NCBI GenBank assembly: GCA_015143295.1
Contig: CM026564.1
Location: 12,450,416 to 12,514,415 of the forward strand
Reading direction: 5' to 3'
Source: Tetracentron sinense
Taxonomy: Eukaryota > Streptophyta > Magnoliopsida > Trochodendrales > Trochodendraceae
DNA: 64,000 nucleotides
The notes under the pieces: model-generated
Databases searched by the model: none
Seen by the model: the letters and a program-made list of their open reading frames with translations, nothing else
What the model was told of the DNA's origin: nothing
In this document: positions 44,030 to 55,725 of the stretch, piece after piece
Position numbering within the stretch: position 1 is the stretch's first letter
Layout of the letters: each line of letters starts with the position of its first letter
Translations under genes and position numbers: made by a program

Positions 44030-45275
44030 TTCATCCTTCCAATTTTTTCCCGCTGTGGTATTTTCACCATAACGTTTGACTCGGTGATCCGATTTTGACG
44101 ATTCAACTTGCGTTGGATTCTAAATTAAAAGGGGAACAACTTTCATGTTATTCAAAAAACCCAATTATTCCGTCTTCATATTCTAAAATGGCCCTAAAGG
44201 CTACTGGTCCAAGGGATTGCTGAAATGACAGCAGATCCTCTTTCTAGAAATCCCACGTTTACCTAAACTTCTATTCCAAATCTGGAAAATTGATGAACAT
44301 GAACCTTAAATATGGTTCCAATACCTTTCTAATGGTTCAAGAATCACTCGATTCCGATGAGAGACGACAAAACTAGAGGTACGCAAAGTTGATGGAATGA
44401 CAATATATTCACCGTCTTTGACACTTAGAGTATTTTATACTCTCTTACCTTTGGTCCAACACCATACTCACGCCTCATTACTCATTCCCCATGGGTTCTT
44501 AACCCACCTTGATGATCACTGAACACATACCAAAATGCAATGAGAGGTTCCGACCTCTTTATGCCTCGTGCATTTGCACTATTCACAGCACTATTCACAA
44601 TAATCCTTTAAGCACTTTGGCTCTTTGGTACCCTTACTTTTATCCACTTCGAGTATATGTATACTCCCTTCCTGAAGCTCAACACATGCATTGAAAACCT
44701 TCACTCGACTCACCATAATACCAAAAATACACTAGAAGACCTTAGGCCACTGCCCAAGGGCACTAGTCACTACCCTATTCACAGCACCTAGGTTCTACAT
44801 TCACACATATGGTATTTTATACCCTATGATTTTACATACTGAGCGGCTTATTATACGCTTTTTTAGAGACATTTTTCCTTTAATTAAGAACACCTGAAAG
44901 GCTTTAGGCCTTTACACACACTAGGCAGGTGCCCTATTCACATGAACAGTGAACCTAAATTCCGGGGCTCTACAAGATTAGTTTCTATTTTTGATTATTC
45001 CTAATTAATTATGGAGAAACCAAATAGGAAACTAATTTGAGGAATTCTAATTAGATTAGAAAGTGGAAACTTGGGTTGCAACCAACCCAAGGTAGCCTAT
45101 TTAAAGAGAGGACGTCCAAGGCTTTGAGATTTGACTTAACAATTTCAAAGTCGCAAAGGTATTGTGATTTTTATTCTCATTAAATAAAATCAATTAGAAT
45201 CTTAGTCAGATCTTGGGATTCGATGTATGCCCCCCAAGAACTGTTTTTCTAAAATTAAAAAGAGGCATACTTTCA

Positions 45276-46446
45276 AATAAATCTTGGAGGACGTTCTACA
45301 AGAGTAGTTGTAGGATTTCTAAGATAGCATGATCATGTGTACCCATTCTGTGGTTATATTATATTTCATGTGATGATTTGTTATAGTTTTTAGTTACTTA
45401 GAAAAGTTCATAACCCTTGTGATAATATGATTATCGTTTTTGTGCAAATTTTAGATAATTAGATCAAACCCCACAAATGAGCTTTTGTTGTAACATAAAA
45501 AGTTTGTGTTTAAATAAAACACATTATTATAGCCCTTTTGGACGTGATGCATGTAGTCCATGTTGAACTTTTTACGTGGAATATGTTACTTGCATGATTA
45601 CGAGATAATTGTGCCTTAATTGGCAGAGATGTAAGCTAACAATATTCACGATTATGGGAAGTACTTGAGTGACACTTATAGACCCTAGTAGAGGTCTTAG
45701 AGAGTTGTTTAAAGACTCTCATAATTTCTTTTAGACTTAGGGTTGGTGAACCCTAATGTGCTAAAACTAATTCGTAGAGAATTAGAGGGTAATATAGTCT
45801 ATTTTGACTTATAGGCTTTAGTGATGCACATGGACACTTTATAATTGTTATTTTGGGCCCATGGTGCTTGGTATGACCAATGGTCCATCATATGGACGAA
45901 TGAACTATCTAAAGCCTACTGATGTTAAAAATGACCTTTGTACCTTTGAATTAGATCCATTAAGATTTCTGGGGCTAGTGAGAGTTCATTGGAATTAGTT
46001 TGATCTAATTAAATAAAATTTGATTTATTATCATATGATGATTTTGTATATTGTTTTATACATGTGATACAATGATAAATATTGTGAATGCTTTTGATAT
46101 ATGCATTAGATATATAATTTGTTCATAATATTCTGTTTTCCCTCAAGAAAAATATTAAGTGCATTAAATGGGCTAATTTATCCTACGGGATAATGTTGCC
46201 CTATGACCTTACATTATCAATAAGACTAGGAATTAATTAGCCCGAGTCTTGTCTCTCTGGTAGGAATCAGACATCATTCAGTCTAAATTAAACTCCTAGT
46301 GCTTTATTTCTATAGTAGATAGGAATGTGTATGATAGGGAGTGTCAACTAGCATGGGGGCATATTCCTACTTGATCATATGATAACCAAGAATAATGGGT
46401 TTCACTTAACCAAAGAACATGACGGCTGACACAGTGACAGTCATAT
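45276..46446 (+). other. copia-B leader, non-coding
   Basis: Similar to 23538-24310 from about 45340. No ORF and no clear primer site seen near 45276. Confidence 0.65.
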
Positions 46447-46720
46447 TGTCGCGACCCAAAATACCCCCTAGGTGTTAGGGATACTTTAGCTCGTGACCAC
46501 CGTATCATACCCTCCAGTATGATACATAAGGTATACATACCATCCTATCAGAGTATGCAAGTTATACACATAGCGAAAAACAAGTGGAAGCAATTTAATA
46601 ACACTCCTATCGATAGGTTCAAGTCTGAACCAACAGAACACATATCCAAAATATGAAGCATGTAGTGGACAAGCCCCACTCTCAATACTTATCAAAATAC
46701 AAGTATACTCTCTCTCTTTC

Positions 46721-46882
46721 TCAACAGAAATCGAAATCGTGCCACCTATCTAGCAATCCATCGTCCTGGTATTGGTCCATAGAGGGCTCTAGATCATAGT
46801 ATTCCTCCTCTATCCAAGACTCCATACCACAGAGATCAAATGGAACGTGTGCACCTGCCGAAGTCAATAGTCGGCTGAGCAT
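46721..46882 (-). CDS. LTR-encoded small acidic ORF (53 aa), solo LTR at 46447
   Basis: ATG 46882 in the conserved hairpin; MLSRLLTSAGAHVPFD, core SWIEEEYYDLEPSMD, ends DFDFC. Pro of the core is Ser here. Confidence 0.48.
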   Translation of the reverse strand: MLSRLLTSAGAHVPFDLCGMESWIEEEYYDLEPSMDQYQDDGLLDRWHDFDFC

Positions 46883-47111
46883 GGAATACTCAGTGTCTAC
46901 AAACTATTAAAGCTAGTAAGCCATAACAGAAATTTGTAACATGTTTTTCAAGTCAAGTAAAGCAAACAATTAAAACCAAGTCGACTAAACCAACATACTT
47001 CGAAATAGTAGAGCAGAAACCCTGATACTTTTCAAAACATATACCTTGCAAGCTTTTCAAATCATATTTCTAAACAAGGCTTTACAAGCATGACTTTGAG
47101 ATATTCCTTAC

Positions 47112-47330
47112 AAGCAAAGTGTTTCCCTTCTCGGAACACCTTAGAGACGAGTTCATTCTTTACAAGCTTTCAAAGTGATTCCTTTCTCGGAACACCTTAG
47201 AGACAAGTTCATACTTTACAAGTATTCAAAGTGATTCCCTTCTCGGAACACCTTAGAGACGAGTTCATACTTTACAAGATTTCAAAGTGATTCTCTTCTC
47301 AGAACACCTTAGAGGCGAGTTCATTTCTTT
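47112..47330 (-). repeat. four tandem repeats in solo LTR at 46447
   Basis: About 55-60-bp units (plus strand TTCTCGGAACACCTTAGAGA, CGAGTTCAT, TTTACAAG). CTCG can pair with CGAG in most units. Equivalent in place to the hairpin arrays. Confidence 0.75.
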
Positions 47331-47415
47331 CATTGAGCAAGCTTTAAGACTTTGAGCTAATCATAATAATTTGAGCACAATACTTAAAAACCAAAACCAA
47401 AACATCGAGCTAAAC

Positions 47416-49277
47416 TATAGCACCCCGGACTTTTTCATCCTTAATGAATAGCACCTTCGTAGCTAATTGGCCGTTTTCATAGTTTTCGTAGTCTAATTAA
47501 TAAATAAGGGAGAAATCGGAAATTCCGAAATGTCAAAAATGTTCGTTTTCGAAAGCCGGATCCAATGCAAGTTGAATCGTCGAAATCCGACGAGCGAGTA
47601 AAAAGATATGGTCAAAACAGTCCAGACATACAGAGCACTGATCGCTCGGTCATTACCTGCGATCGATCGGTCCACTACCGATCGCTCGATGGCTGTCGCA
47701 CGGTTAACTTTTTTGTATGGGGAAAAATTCCAGAGAGTGTGTTTTTGACCGATCTCTCGGTCATAACACCGATCGACCGGTAAGCCACCGATCGCTCGGT
47801 CCATACCACCGATCGATCGGTCATACGCAGTTTTTCTTCATTAAGGGTGTTTAAGACTTTAAACACCACCCCTTGCCTATAAATAGGCTGAGTTCGTGCC
47901 TTAGGGTTTCAGAAACCCTCTGTGCCCTATCTTAGGAGATTTTGAGAGAGAGAAGAAGGAGAGGAACTACTTGTTGATCAAGCTTGTGGAAGATCAAGGT
48001 TCTTCCACTTCCCTTGGTGATTCTCAACCAAGAACACAAGGTTATTGCTTGTTCAAGCCTTTGGGAATCAAAATCTTTGATTTCACCAAGGTAGATACAC
48101 TCTACTACAATCTTGCAATCCTACTAGTTACTAGATATGATTCTTCTTATATATGCCCTATCTATATGTATTGATTCTATGTATGAAAAGGTGTGATTAT
48201 ATACTTGGATGAAGGTTACTATTATGATGCACTCTAAGTGTTTGATAAAATACCTCTAAGGGATTCTATGCTTAAATATGATGATTTCTCTTATTAAGTG
48301 CATATGCTCGCATGTCTCGCATAAACCGATGGTTTCCATGGATTTCTCCAAGTACAAACAAAGGTTTTTCACGAAAAGACGAATAATGAATGATTCTAAG
48401 TAACTCTATGATTTCTCTAAGATCGTTTCACAAGCTCTAAGGATCATACCATGCTCACAAGGAAACTCTATGATAATGCTCTAAGATCGTCTCACAAGCT
48501 CCACGGATCACAATGAAATGCTCTAAGATCTCTAAGGTTATGCTCTATGGAAATGCTCTACGGTATTGCTCTATGCTCTATGTCTCTACGGATCATAATG
48601 ACTCTAAGTAACTCCATTAACTCACAAGAACTCATAAGGCTATGATTATCGATTGACTCACACGGTTACAGTTTTGGTTTCGAATATTATCTCACATATG
48701 CTTTCACGGTTTCCATGCTTTAAGGATTTTACGGATTTCATTCTCCATGTCTTGTATGCTCTATGCCTAACCGCTTTATTGTTATTAGTTTGTATACACT
48801 GAGTATTCCATGCTCAGTCGATATTGTTATGATCGGCAGGTGCTCGGGTTCCATTCGATTTGTGTGGCGAAGAACCTTGGGTCGAGGAAGAGTACCGTGA
48901 CCCGGAGCCTTCCATGGATCACTATCATGACGATGGTGCTTTAGATAGGAGTCGTGACTTCGACTTCTGTTGATCGACCGACTTAGAACCTGTGTCATTT
49001 TGTTATGTGAGTGTGGGGTTTGTCCACTCCACTTTTGGGTTTCTCACACACGTATACTTGTTGGTTCTTACTTGAGCCAAGCTATAGGAGTATTCATTTT
49101 GCTTCCGCTATGTTTAGTATTTTATTTTCCGCTGTGCATTGTATTTCGTTTCCGCTATGTATATTCAGGTACTCTGACAGGTTTCCACGTGTGCCTTATG
49201 TATCATACTGGAGGTATGATACGGCGGTCACGAGTCAAAGTATCCTTAACTCCTAGGGGGTATTTTGGGCCGCGACA
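47416..49277 (+). mobile_element. solo gypsy LTR (1862 bp)
   Basis: Duplication TAAAC at 47411-47415 and 49278-49282. Starts TATAGCACCCCGGAC (TG changed to TA) and ends GGGCCGCGACA. Array 47637-47821, TATAAATA at 47878-47885, donor-like CAAG|GTAGATACAC at 48091. A PW-VEEEY coding segment (about 48841-48973) is present, but the hairpin ATG is out of frame with it. Confidence 0.93.
47637..47821 (+). promoter_or_regulatory. palindrome array in solo LTR at 47416
   Basis: Seven degenerate ACCGATCGATCGGT sites around TTTGTATGGGGAAAAATTCC, 57 bp before a clear TATAAATA. This copy shows best that the array is a promoter-proximal element. Confidence 0.78.
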
Positions 49278-49861
49278 TAAACCTCTTTCCGAAAGAAGTC
49301 CGATTAAAACTCCCTTCCAAAACCCAATTCCTTCTTTGAGGCAAAAACCCTTTTTCTTCCATCCTTTTGATTGAACAAAACCCAATATACAAGTGCAAGT
49401 GATCATTTGTGAGCAAGATTTAAACAAGAACTTTAAAAATAACTTATCTTAATCGCAGTTTATCAATAACAAATCCAAGACCTTAATTTCCCTAGAAAAT
49501 CCTCCCAAAACTTGAAACCTAGCATAAAAAATAACTATACTAAGTTTAATAGAGTGTATCTACCTTGTGAAGGATTGATTTCCTTCACCCAAGAGGTTTT
49601 GAAAGCTTGTGGAAGAGAAGATCCAAGCTTAGGAAGAACTCCTGAAATCGAAACTTGGATTCCACTTGATCAGTAGCGCAAACCTTGAAAACCCTAGCTC
49701 TTCTCCTTTTTTTCCCTCAAACTTTCTCCCAAAAACTTCTTCTAAGGGTTCTTGTAACCCTAGCCACGAAAATGACTTATTTATAGGGGTTTGGGGTGAG
49801 CCAAAACCCCATAACACCCTTAAAATATCTCAGGAGTTGGTTACAAGGCAAAATAGCCCAG

Positions 49862-50024
49862 ACCGGTCGACCGGTCAACCGGTAGAGAGGTTCGGTCGAC
49901 TAGTCAAATGACCCCTCTCTGTCTAAATAACCCATACAATTTTTCGAGCATTCGGTCGAACGGTAATGAGGTTCGGTCGACCGGCGGCTGTTCGGTCGAA
50001 CTGTAGCAAATTCAGTCGACCGGT
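49862..50024 (-). promoter_or_regulatory. variant palindrome array in solo LTR at 46447
   Basis: Sites ACCGGTCGACCGGT, TTCGGTCGACCGG and related, with CCCATACAATTTTT between clusters. Relative to ACCGATCGATCGGT, two positions change symmetrically (A to G, T to C), so the dyad is kept. Confidence 0.68.
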
Positions 50025-50450
50025 TTTGCCTGTTTTCTTCCCCTGCTCTTCTGTTTTTGGCCTGTGCTTTGTTCTTTCCCCTTCTTATACTTACTCCTAT
50101 ACTTATTTTAACCAATTTAACCAACTTTAAGTCTTAAATTAAAATAAGGAAGTACCCCCCATTTGAATCCAATAAAAATACTTAGAAAATTCAATTCCTC
50201 ATAACTCAAAATCTGATTTTCCAGTTTTAGGCAAAACCCGATAAATCTGGTTCTTCGTAACTTTTTTCATTGCTCGAAAACCATTCTAATCATATGAATA
50301 AAATCCCATAAAATTACGTGAGCTTAGTTAACATATAAACAACCATTACCGGGACTTTTTATCTCAAAATTCAAAAAAATTTATTACATGGTCACTATTT
50401 ACAGCACTATTCACAGGCTATGAAAGTGAGATCCGAGGTTCTACACATGT

Positions 50451-51053
50451 TGTCCTTGGAGGTCACAAGAAAATTGGGGATCACTGATTAACATAAGGAC
50501 TTATGCATGAGATGTTTAGTGATGGATAGCTACTATCCACCTTGTGGTGCATGTATAATACATCCTAGCATGGAAGATTACATAAGTATTATAAGGCACC
50601 CAATGCTCATCAGAAATATGAAGTAGCATATTTCCTAATTTTATAGATTGAGGGGTCTATGAAATTTGACTAAATGAGGAGCAATATCATCAAACATTGA
50701 AAGCCCTGATCTAATAATATTATAATGTGTGAAATATTATGATATATGTTTTAATTGCTATGTCATTCTATAACCACCTTATCAAGACTTTAATGAGAAT
50801 CTCTTGACCAATTCAAAGTGTTTGAAATGGAAAAAGAATCTCAAGTTTGTGCTTACCAAGTACATAATTGCCCAATTTCTCACTACTAATGTTAAATCTC
50901 ATTTGAGATGTTTACTAAATACAATACGACTGCTAGGCAGCTTACTATATAAAAGGACAAGTGGACACCAAGTTGACTAGGGAAACCCAGTAACAAAGAA
51001 TATGATAGAGATCATTGGATTCATAAATCCCAATTCTTGGTGTTGAGATAAAT
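50451..51053 (+). pseudogene. copia-B leader end and gag remnant
   Basis: From ATG 50760 the sequence aligns by eye with the start of copia-A gag (AATCTCTTGACCAATTC against AATCGATTGACTGGTCC; TGGAAAAAGAATCTC against TGGAAAAGAAACCTT). No usable frame. Broken at 51053 by a solo LTR. Confidence 0.65.
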
Positions 51054-51643
51054 TGTAAAACCCCAGAACCGAGTTCACTAGGCTATGAATAGTGCTATGA
51101 ATAGTGCTGTGAACAGTGCCTTCAAGGCCTAAAGCCTTAATGGAATTATGGCTTCATGTTTTAAAATGAAAGGAGGTTTAAAATGAATAAAAATATGTGT
51201 GGAAAGTGTTTTAGGGCGTTAGGATGAAAAACAAACAAGAGTATACAATACTTTAAGTGTCATAAAGAGGGATGTCGAGAAATACCCTCAACTTGAGAGA
51301 ACTCTAGTTTTCTCATCCGAAATTGGAATTGAGTGATTTTTGAGCCATTAGAAAGATATCGACATCCTCTTCGAGGTTCATGTTTATCACTTTTCCATAT
51401 TTGGAGTCAAAGTTAGGTCAAATGTGGGTTTTTAGGCATTTTTCTGCTGAAATTCCTGACCAGTCAGCTTTATGGCAACTTTGGACCATGAAGAAAGAAG
51501 AATTAGGAGTTGTGAAAAACATGAAAGTTACTCCTATTTCAAAGTCGAGTCCAACACAAGTTGAATTGTCAAAATCCGATGAGTGAGTTAAAAGTTATGA
51601 TCGAAATACTATAGCGGGAAAATGAAGGGATGAACAGTATAAG

Positions 51644-51816
51644 GGTAGATCTAGTTTGGGACGGATAGATCCATCAATTCCATGCACTGATGGATCTATC
51701 CATGGTCATGACCGATAGATCGACCAAGCCCACATTTGTATGGGTTTTTTGGCCAAGTTGGCCAGAGAGGATCTTTTTGATGGATCTATCAGTGCTCATG
51801 ACCGATAGATCCATCA
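51644..51816 (+). promoter_or_regulatory. variant palindrome array in solo LTR at 51054
   Basis: Sites GGATAGATCCATC, GATGGATCTATCC and ACCGATAGATC around TTTGTATGGG and GGCCAGAGAGG. Same place, different site sequence. Confidence 0.65.
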
Positions 51817-52701
51817 GTGCATTGTTTGCCTAGTAACCGACCTCCTAAGATCTTTTAAGGGTCTAAGGGTCATTGGCATCACTCCCTTGGCCTATTTAAG
51901 CACCATTTCGTGGGTGTTAGGATTCCCACAACCCTCAGCAAGTTTTGGGAGAAATTTTGAAAGAGAAGAGAGGAAAGTTTGGGTTTTTGCTAGGCTTGAT
52001 CGTGTTTTCCTCAACCTTCCTCAAGCTTGGGATTGATTCAAAAGCTTCCTCAAAACTTTCTTTTGCCTTCAAGTAGAATTCCAAAGCGAGAAACCGTAGG
52101 ATCTGATTTTTGAAAGGTAGAACACTCTACTAGATTTTATGCCATAACCCATATTGTAAAAGTAGGATAGAAAATATGTATTTTTGATGTGAGTTAATTT
52201 GTGATGCCTCTATAGCTTAGCCCCAAGCATGAAAAAATGTGTATTCTTACTATTTAGTAATTGTGCAATGATTCAATTGAGAAAAGCATGATTAAAAGAT
52301 TGAATTTTGGGAAAACCAAGAAGAAGACCTATGTATTTTGATGAAGACAAGTAGAAAATCCTACTAGTCATGATATGATGATTGCATGGTTAATACCAAC
52401 TGGATGAAACGATTGTATGATGAATTCAAGCATGTGCCACGTGTAAGTGATTATTTGATTGAGATTAAATGAAGTATAAAAGCATGTGCCATGTGTAAGT
52501 GATTATGTGATTGAGATTAAATGAAGTAGAAAAAGCATGTGCTATATGATCAAGTGTTTCCAATTGTCTACCATGTTCACTCACCATTGTATATGAACAC
52601 TGTATATGCATGATCAAGCTTCTGTATATGTACATGTATTGTAAAAGACGAATAGTAAAGCAATTTCAAAGAAAGCATAGCAAAAGATGATGAATAAGCA
52701 A

Positions 52702-53171
52702 TTGTATTGGAAGGATGATAGTGGGCTCTTACCACGAGCAGGGTAAGCATTATCATCTGATTCCAAGTAAAACCATGAATAAACATTTGTATCGGAAGGA
52801 TGATAGTGGGCTCTCACCACAAGTAGGGTGAGCATTAGCATCTGATTCCAAGTAAAAAGTAATTGTAATTGTATTAGAAGGAGGATAGTGGGCCCTCACC
52901 ACAAGCAGGGTGAGCATTATCATCTGATTCCAAGTAAAAAGTAATTGTAATTGTATTAGAAGGAGGATAGTGGGCTCTCACCACAAGCAGGGTGAGTATC
53001 ATCTTCAGATTCAAAGTAAAAGCATTTGTATTGGGAGGATGATAGTGGGCTCTCACCACAAGCAAGGTGAGCATTATCATCTGATTCCAAGTAAAAGTAT
53101 ACGTATTGGAAGGATGACAGTGGGCTCTTACCACAAGCAGGGTAAGCATTGTCATCTGATTCCAAATGAAA
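52702..53171 (+). repeat. six tandem hairpin units in solo LTR at 51054
   Basis: Units of about 60-90 bp: GGATGATAGTGGGCTCTTACC, then GGGTAAGCATTATCATCTG. TTACC/GGTAA alternates with TCACC/GGTGA, and GATGATA/TATCATC with GATGACA/TGTCATC, both keeping base pairs. Confidence 0.88.
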
Positions 53172-53796
53172 AGCCACATGTAAAGCATGTGAAACGATAA
53201 GGAAGCAAAAAGTAAAGTATAAGAAAGGAAGCAAAAAAATTGTATATGTACAGTATGTATGCACAGTGTAAGTGAAAAGGGATTTCGTAATTGTTTATAG
53301 TATTTGCATGTGTATTTGATGAACTGCCATATGAAAGCATGTTATGTTATGACATTATTATCTAGTGGTTTGTAGATGCTGAGTATTCCATGCACAGCCG
53401 AAGTTGTTATCTTCAGTAGGTTTTAATGAGCGCGCTCCTGAGCCTTGGATAGTGGAGGAGTACTATGATCCAGACCCTACCATGGATCATCCTCATGAGG
53501 ATAGAGTATTGGATGGGAGGCCCTATTTAGATTATTGGTGAGAAAGAGAACATGTATATTTTGATTGTAGGCTTGTCCACTTTACACTTATATGGTTTGT
53601 TTATGCTGTAACAGTCAGAACTTAGAATACATATAGTTTTATGTTTAAGAAAATTTATGCTACCGCTATTATGTGCCTTGTGTATTTCATCGGATGGTAT
53701 GTACGCCTTATATGTCATCACAGGATGGTATGACACAACGGTCAAGAGCTAAAATATCCCTAACTCCTAGGGGGTATTTTGGGTCGTGACATAAAT

Positions 53797-55479
53797 TGAG
53801 ATAAATTTATGGGATTAGAGGATATGATCCTCGACAAACTCCCGAAGTCCTTTAATATGGTTATGTTGAACAAGTAGGAAATCAGATTGTCTGAAATCCC
53901 ACATGTTGCATATGGCTAAGAACCTTTGAAGAGTTCAATGCTACTTGCAAAGATGTTCAAAAGAGTTAGATTTTCTAAATCCCAAACATTTATGCAAAGG
54001 AAGGAAATCCAAGATTTTCCATTGGAAATATATTCTGGTAGTATGGACAAGGGCTCTTCTGAGAAGAAAGGAAAATATAAGGACTATGCTTCATAGTGAA
54101 GCAATTGGTCATTAGATACAGGAAAAACCTTTGGAAGGATTGTCCCACTTGTATACTCATCAAGTCCAACTTAATTGTTGGAACCTCCAGCTCTTAATGC
54201 TTGGTATGACCTTGCATAAGTGCAATAGTTGCATGTTTGTTCAAGAGAATGAGAAATCCGAGTAGATAAAACTTCTACTTGGGAATGGGACAAAAGTTAG
54301 ATGATCGTAACCATATGAATCTTCTATTACGAGGTAGCTAACTTTATTTCACATTCTTTGAAAAGCTCAAGGAATTCTGAATTGAAATAAAAAAATAGCT
54401 ACGTAAGTCTTCCATGATTGAGAAGAGTACCTCTTAATAGAAATTTCATAATTTACTCTCATTACATAATGTTTTAGATAATTCCCATAACAAACCATGG
54501 CATGATGGTGTTGTTAAATCGAATTATATTGGATATGATTTGATGGAGGATGAGCTTCGGATTCGCATTAGAGACATTTAGTCTCTCTTCCTGGATAACA
54601 AAAGATAATTGTAAACAGGAATGCAAGTTCCCTAGAAGAGAAACTGAATCTAGAATTGTTCTAGAAGTGGAAGCACAGTAGACCGATAACTATGAGAATT
54701 GATAGAGATCAAGTATCTACTCTCACTATACCTAAATAGTACACTAGAATCCACAAGTCCCAGAATCTGTAGTTGGACTAACTTTTATTCTGATGAAGTA
54801 ATCAAACTGTTCGATTTTCATCTAAGAATGAAAGTATCCTTTGTCTGCAAATTGGTTAGTGGGAGCATGATTACTTTCCTAGCTCAATGCAAAGATAATA
54901 TTCTTTTCATTGTGAATGAAGTATGAATATTATTCTTCTCTTAGATTTGATCTAGCAATTTTGCAATGAAGGACAAAAACTTTGACAACATGTTTTCTTA
55001 GTCCTAAATGGTTTAGTGACTAAAGGAAAATGATATCTTTATTCTCCCAATAACAATCATGTTTTTGTGCAAGTAAGATTTCAAGAAAAGAGTTTCTACT
55101 TTTATGGAATGGAATTTGTTTATCTTAGATATGTGATATCATGAAACAGTATACTTGTATTAGACCGAATATTCATCACATGTTGATATGATAAGATATT
55201 GGTCAAATTAGTCCGGAGTATTGTACAATGGTAAAGCACAAGCATGTTAACTTCTAAAAATGACTATTGGACAGTATCATTTTTATTTAGTCTTTTGAGA
55301 CTATGGTTATTGATAATAAATTTGCAAGAGTTGCAAGTGTTATTGCATCACTACAATAGCTGTGGTAAAGCAGACATGACAGACCCATGTATATTAAGTT
55401 ATGCTTCAGCTGGTGTTTGAGAAACATCACTAAGAAGATGGGCATTACATCTAATTGGCTTAGAGTGCAAGTAGGAGAT
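53797..55479 (+). pseudogene. copia-B internal region, decayed
   Basis: No long ORF. Fragments match copia-A: GAGAAGAAAGGAAAATA (gag), the RT stretch around 54800-54920 (AATCAAACTGTTCGATTTTC against AATCAAATCGTTTGGTTTTC), and the end GGTGTTTGAGAAACATCAC, GAGTGCAAGTAGGAGAT before the LTR. Parts of integrase and RT appear deleted. Confidence 0.7.
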
Positions 55480-55725
55480 TGTTGGACATATATGCCCTCG
55501 AAAGCCAATAAGAGACTTTTCTATGTTGATTAAACAAGCATCATATTCACACAACCAACTATAAAGGGTATTTATATTAATTACTGTCTCATTTGATGAT
55601 GACTTAAAGTTCCATAGGTAATATTGTAGGAAAATCATGCAAAGGTTGCGAGGAGATATGATTTTCTGATTCATTGTAAACTTAATATTGTTCGAAGCCA
55701 CTAGAGTACTGGTTGGGCGCCGTAC
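55480..55725 (+). repeat. copia-B 3' LTR, first 246 bp
   Basis: Starts TGTTGGACATATATGCCC after GTAGGAGAT and stops at GGCGCCGTAC, where the end of the copia-C LTR begins. The rest of this LTR is not found in the window. Confidence 0.8.

Larger units (their letters stand above)
40069..44974 (-). mobile_element. solo gypsy LTR, interrupted by another solo LTR
   Basis: Duplication AGATT at 40064-40068 and 44975-44979. On the minus strand it begins TGTAGAGCCCCGGAA and ends GGGGCTCGACA. Without the nested copy it is about 2552 bp. Donor-like AAAG|GTAGATACAC at 43530, TATTTAAA at 43780-43773. No internal gag or pol, so it is a solo LTR left by recombination. Confidence 0.9.
23538..45275 (+). mobile_element. 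copia-A: decayed Ty1/copia element, host of nested insertions
   Basis: Leader from 23538 (5' LTR off the window, beyond gypsy-2), gag-pol 24625-27478, then gypsy-3 (GAATA duplication), pol continuing 37463-38552, and a 3' LTR from 38568 to 45275 which is interrupted by solo LTRs at 40069-44974. Without insertions the LTR is about 1.8 kb. Lineage within copia not assigned, though the gag start MNPLSKILEENRLTGPNFVDW is common in Tork-like copies. Confidence 0.85.
38568..45275 (+). repeat. copia LTR shared by copia-A (3') and copia-B (5'), interrupted
   Basis: Starts TGTTAGACATGTATGCCC after GTGGGAGAT and ends GAGGCATACTTTCA at 45275. The TG and CA ends are set by comparison with 55726-57832. 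Minus insertions it is about 1.8 kb. What follows (45276 on) is the leader of a second related element, so one LTR seems to serve both, as expected after recombination between tandem copies. Confidence 0.7.
46447..50445 (-). mobile_element. solo gypsy LTR, interrupted by another solo LTR
   Basis: Flanked by CATAT (46442-46446) and CATGT (50446-50450), a duplication with one later change. Minus strand start TGTAGAACCTCGGATCTC, end TTGGGTCGCGACA. About 2132 bp without the nested LTR. TATAAATA at 49785-49778, donor-like CAAG|GTAGATACAC at 49563. Confidence 0.88.
51054..53791 (+). mobile_element. solo gypsy LTR (2738 bp)
   Basis: Duplication TAAAT at 51049-51053 and 53792-53796. Starts TGTAAAACCCCAGAACC, ends TTTTGGGTCGTGACA. 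TATTTAA at 51893-51899, donor-like AAAG|GTAGAACACTC at 52117, tandem hairpins at 52702-53171, a PW-VEEYY segment ending at TGA 53539 without an in-frame ATG in the hairpin. Confidence 0.93.
45276..55725 (+). mobile_element. copia-B: strongly decayed Ty1/copia element
   Basis: Leader 45276-46446 and 50451-50759, gag remnant from 50760, internal remnants to 55479 and the start of a 3' LTR (55480-55725), which ends where inverted copia-C begins. Three solo LTRs sit in it (46447-50445, with 47416-49277 nested, and 51054-53791). Similar to copia-A along its length but without long ORFs. Confidence 0.75.

Noticed and set aside
43793..44098. 101-codon ORF in the solo LTR at 40069
   Set aside because: It runs through the variant palindromes in a minus-strand LTR and has no counterpart in related LTRs.
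52874..53264. Repeated-peptide ORFs on the minus strand
   Set aside because: They are antisense translations of the tandem hairpin array.
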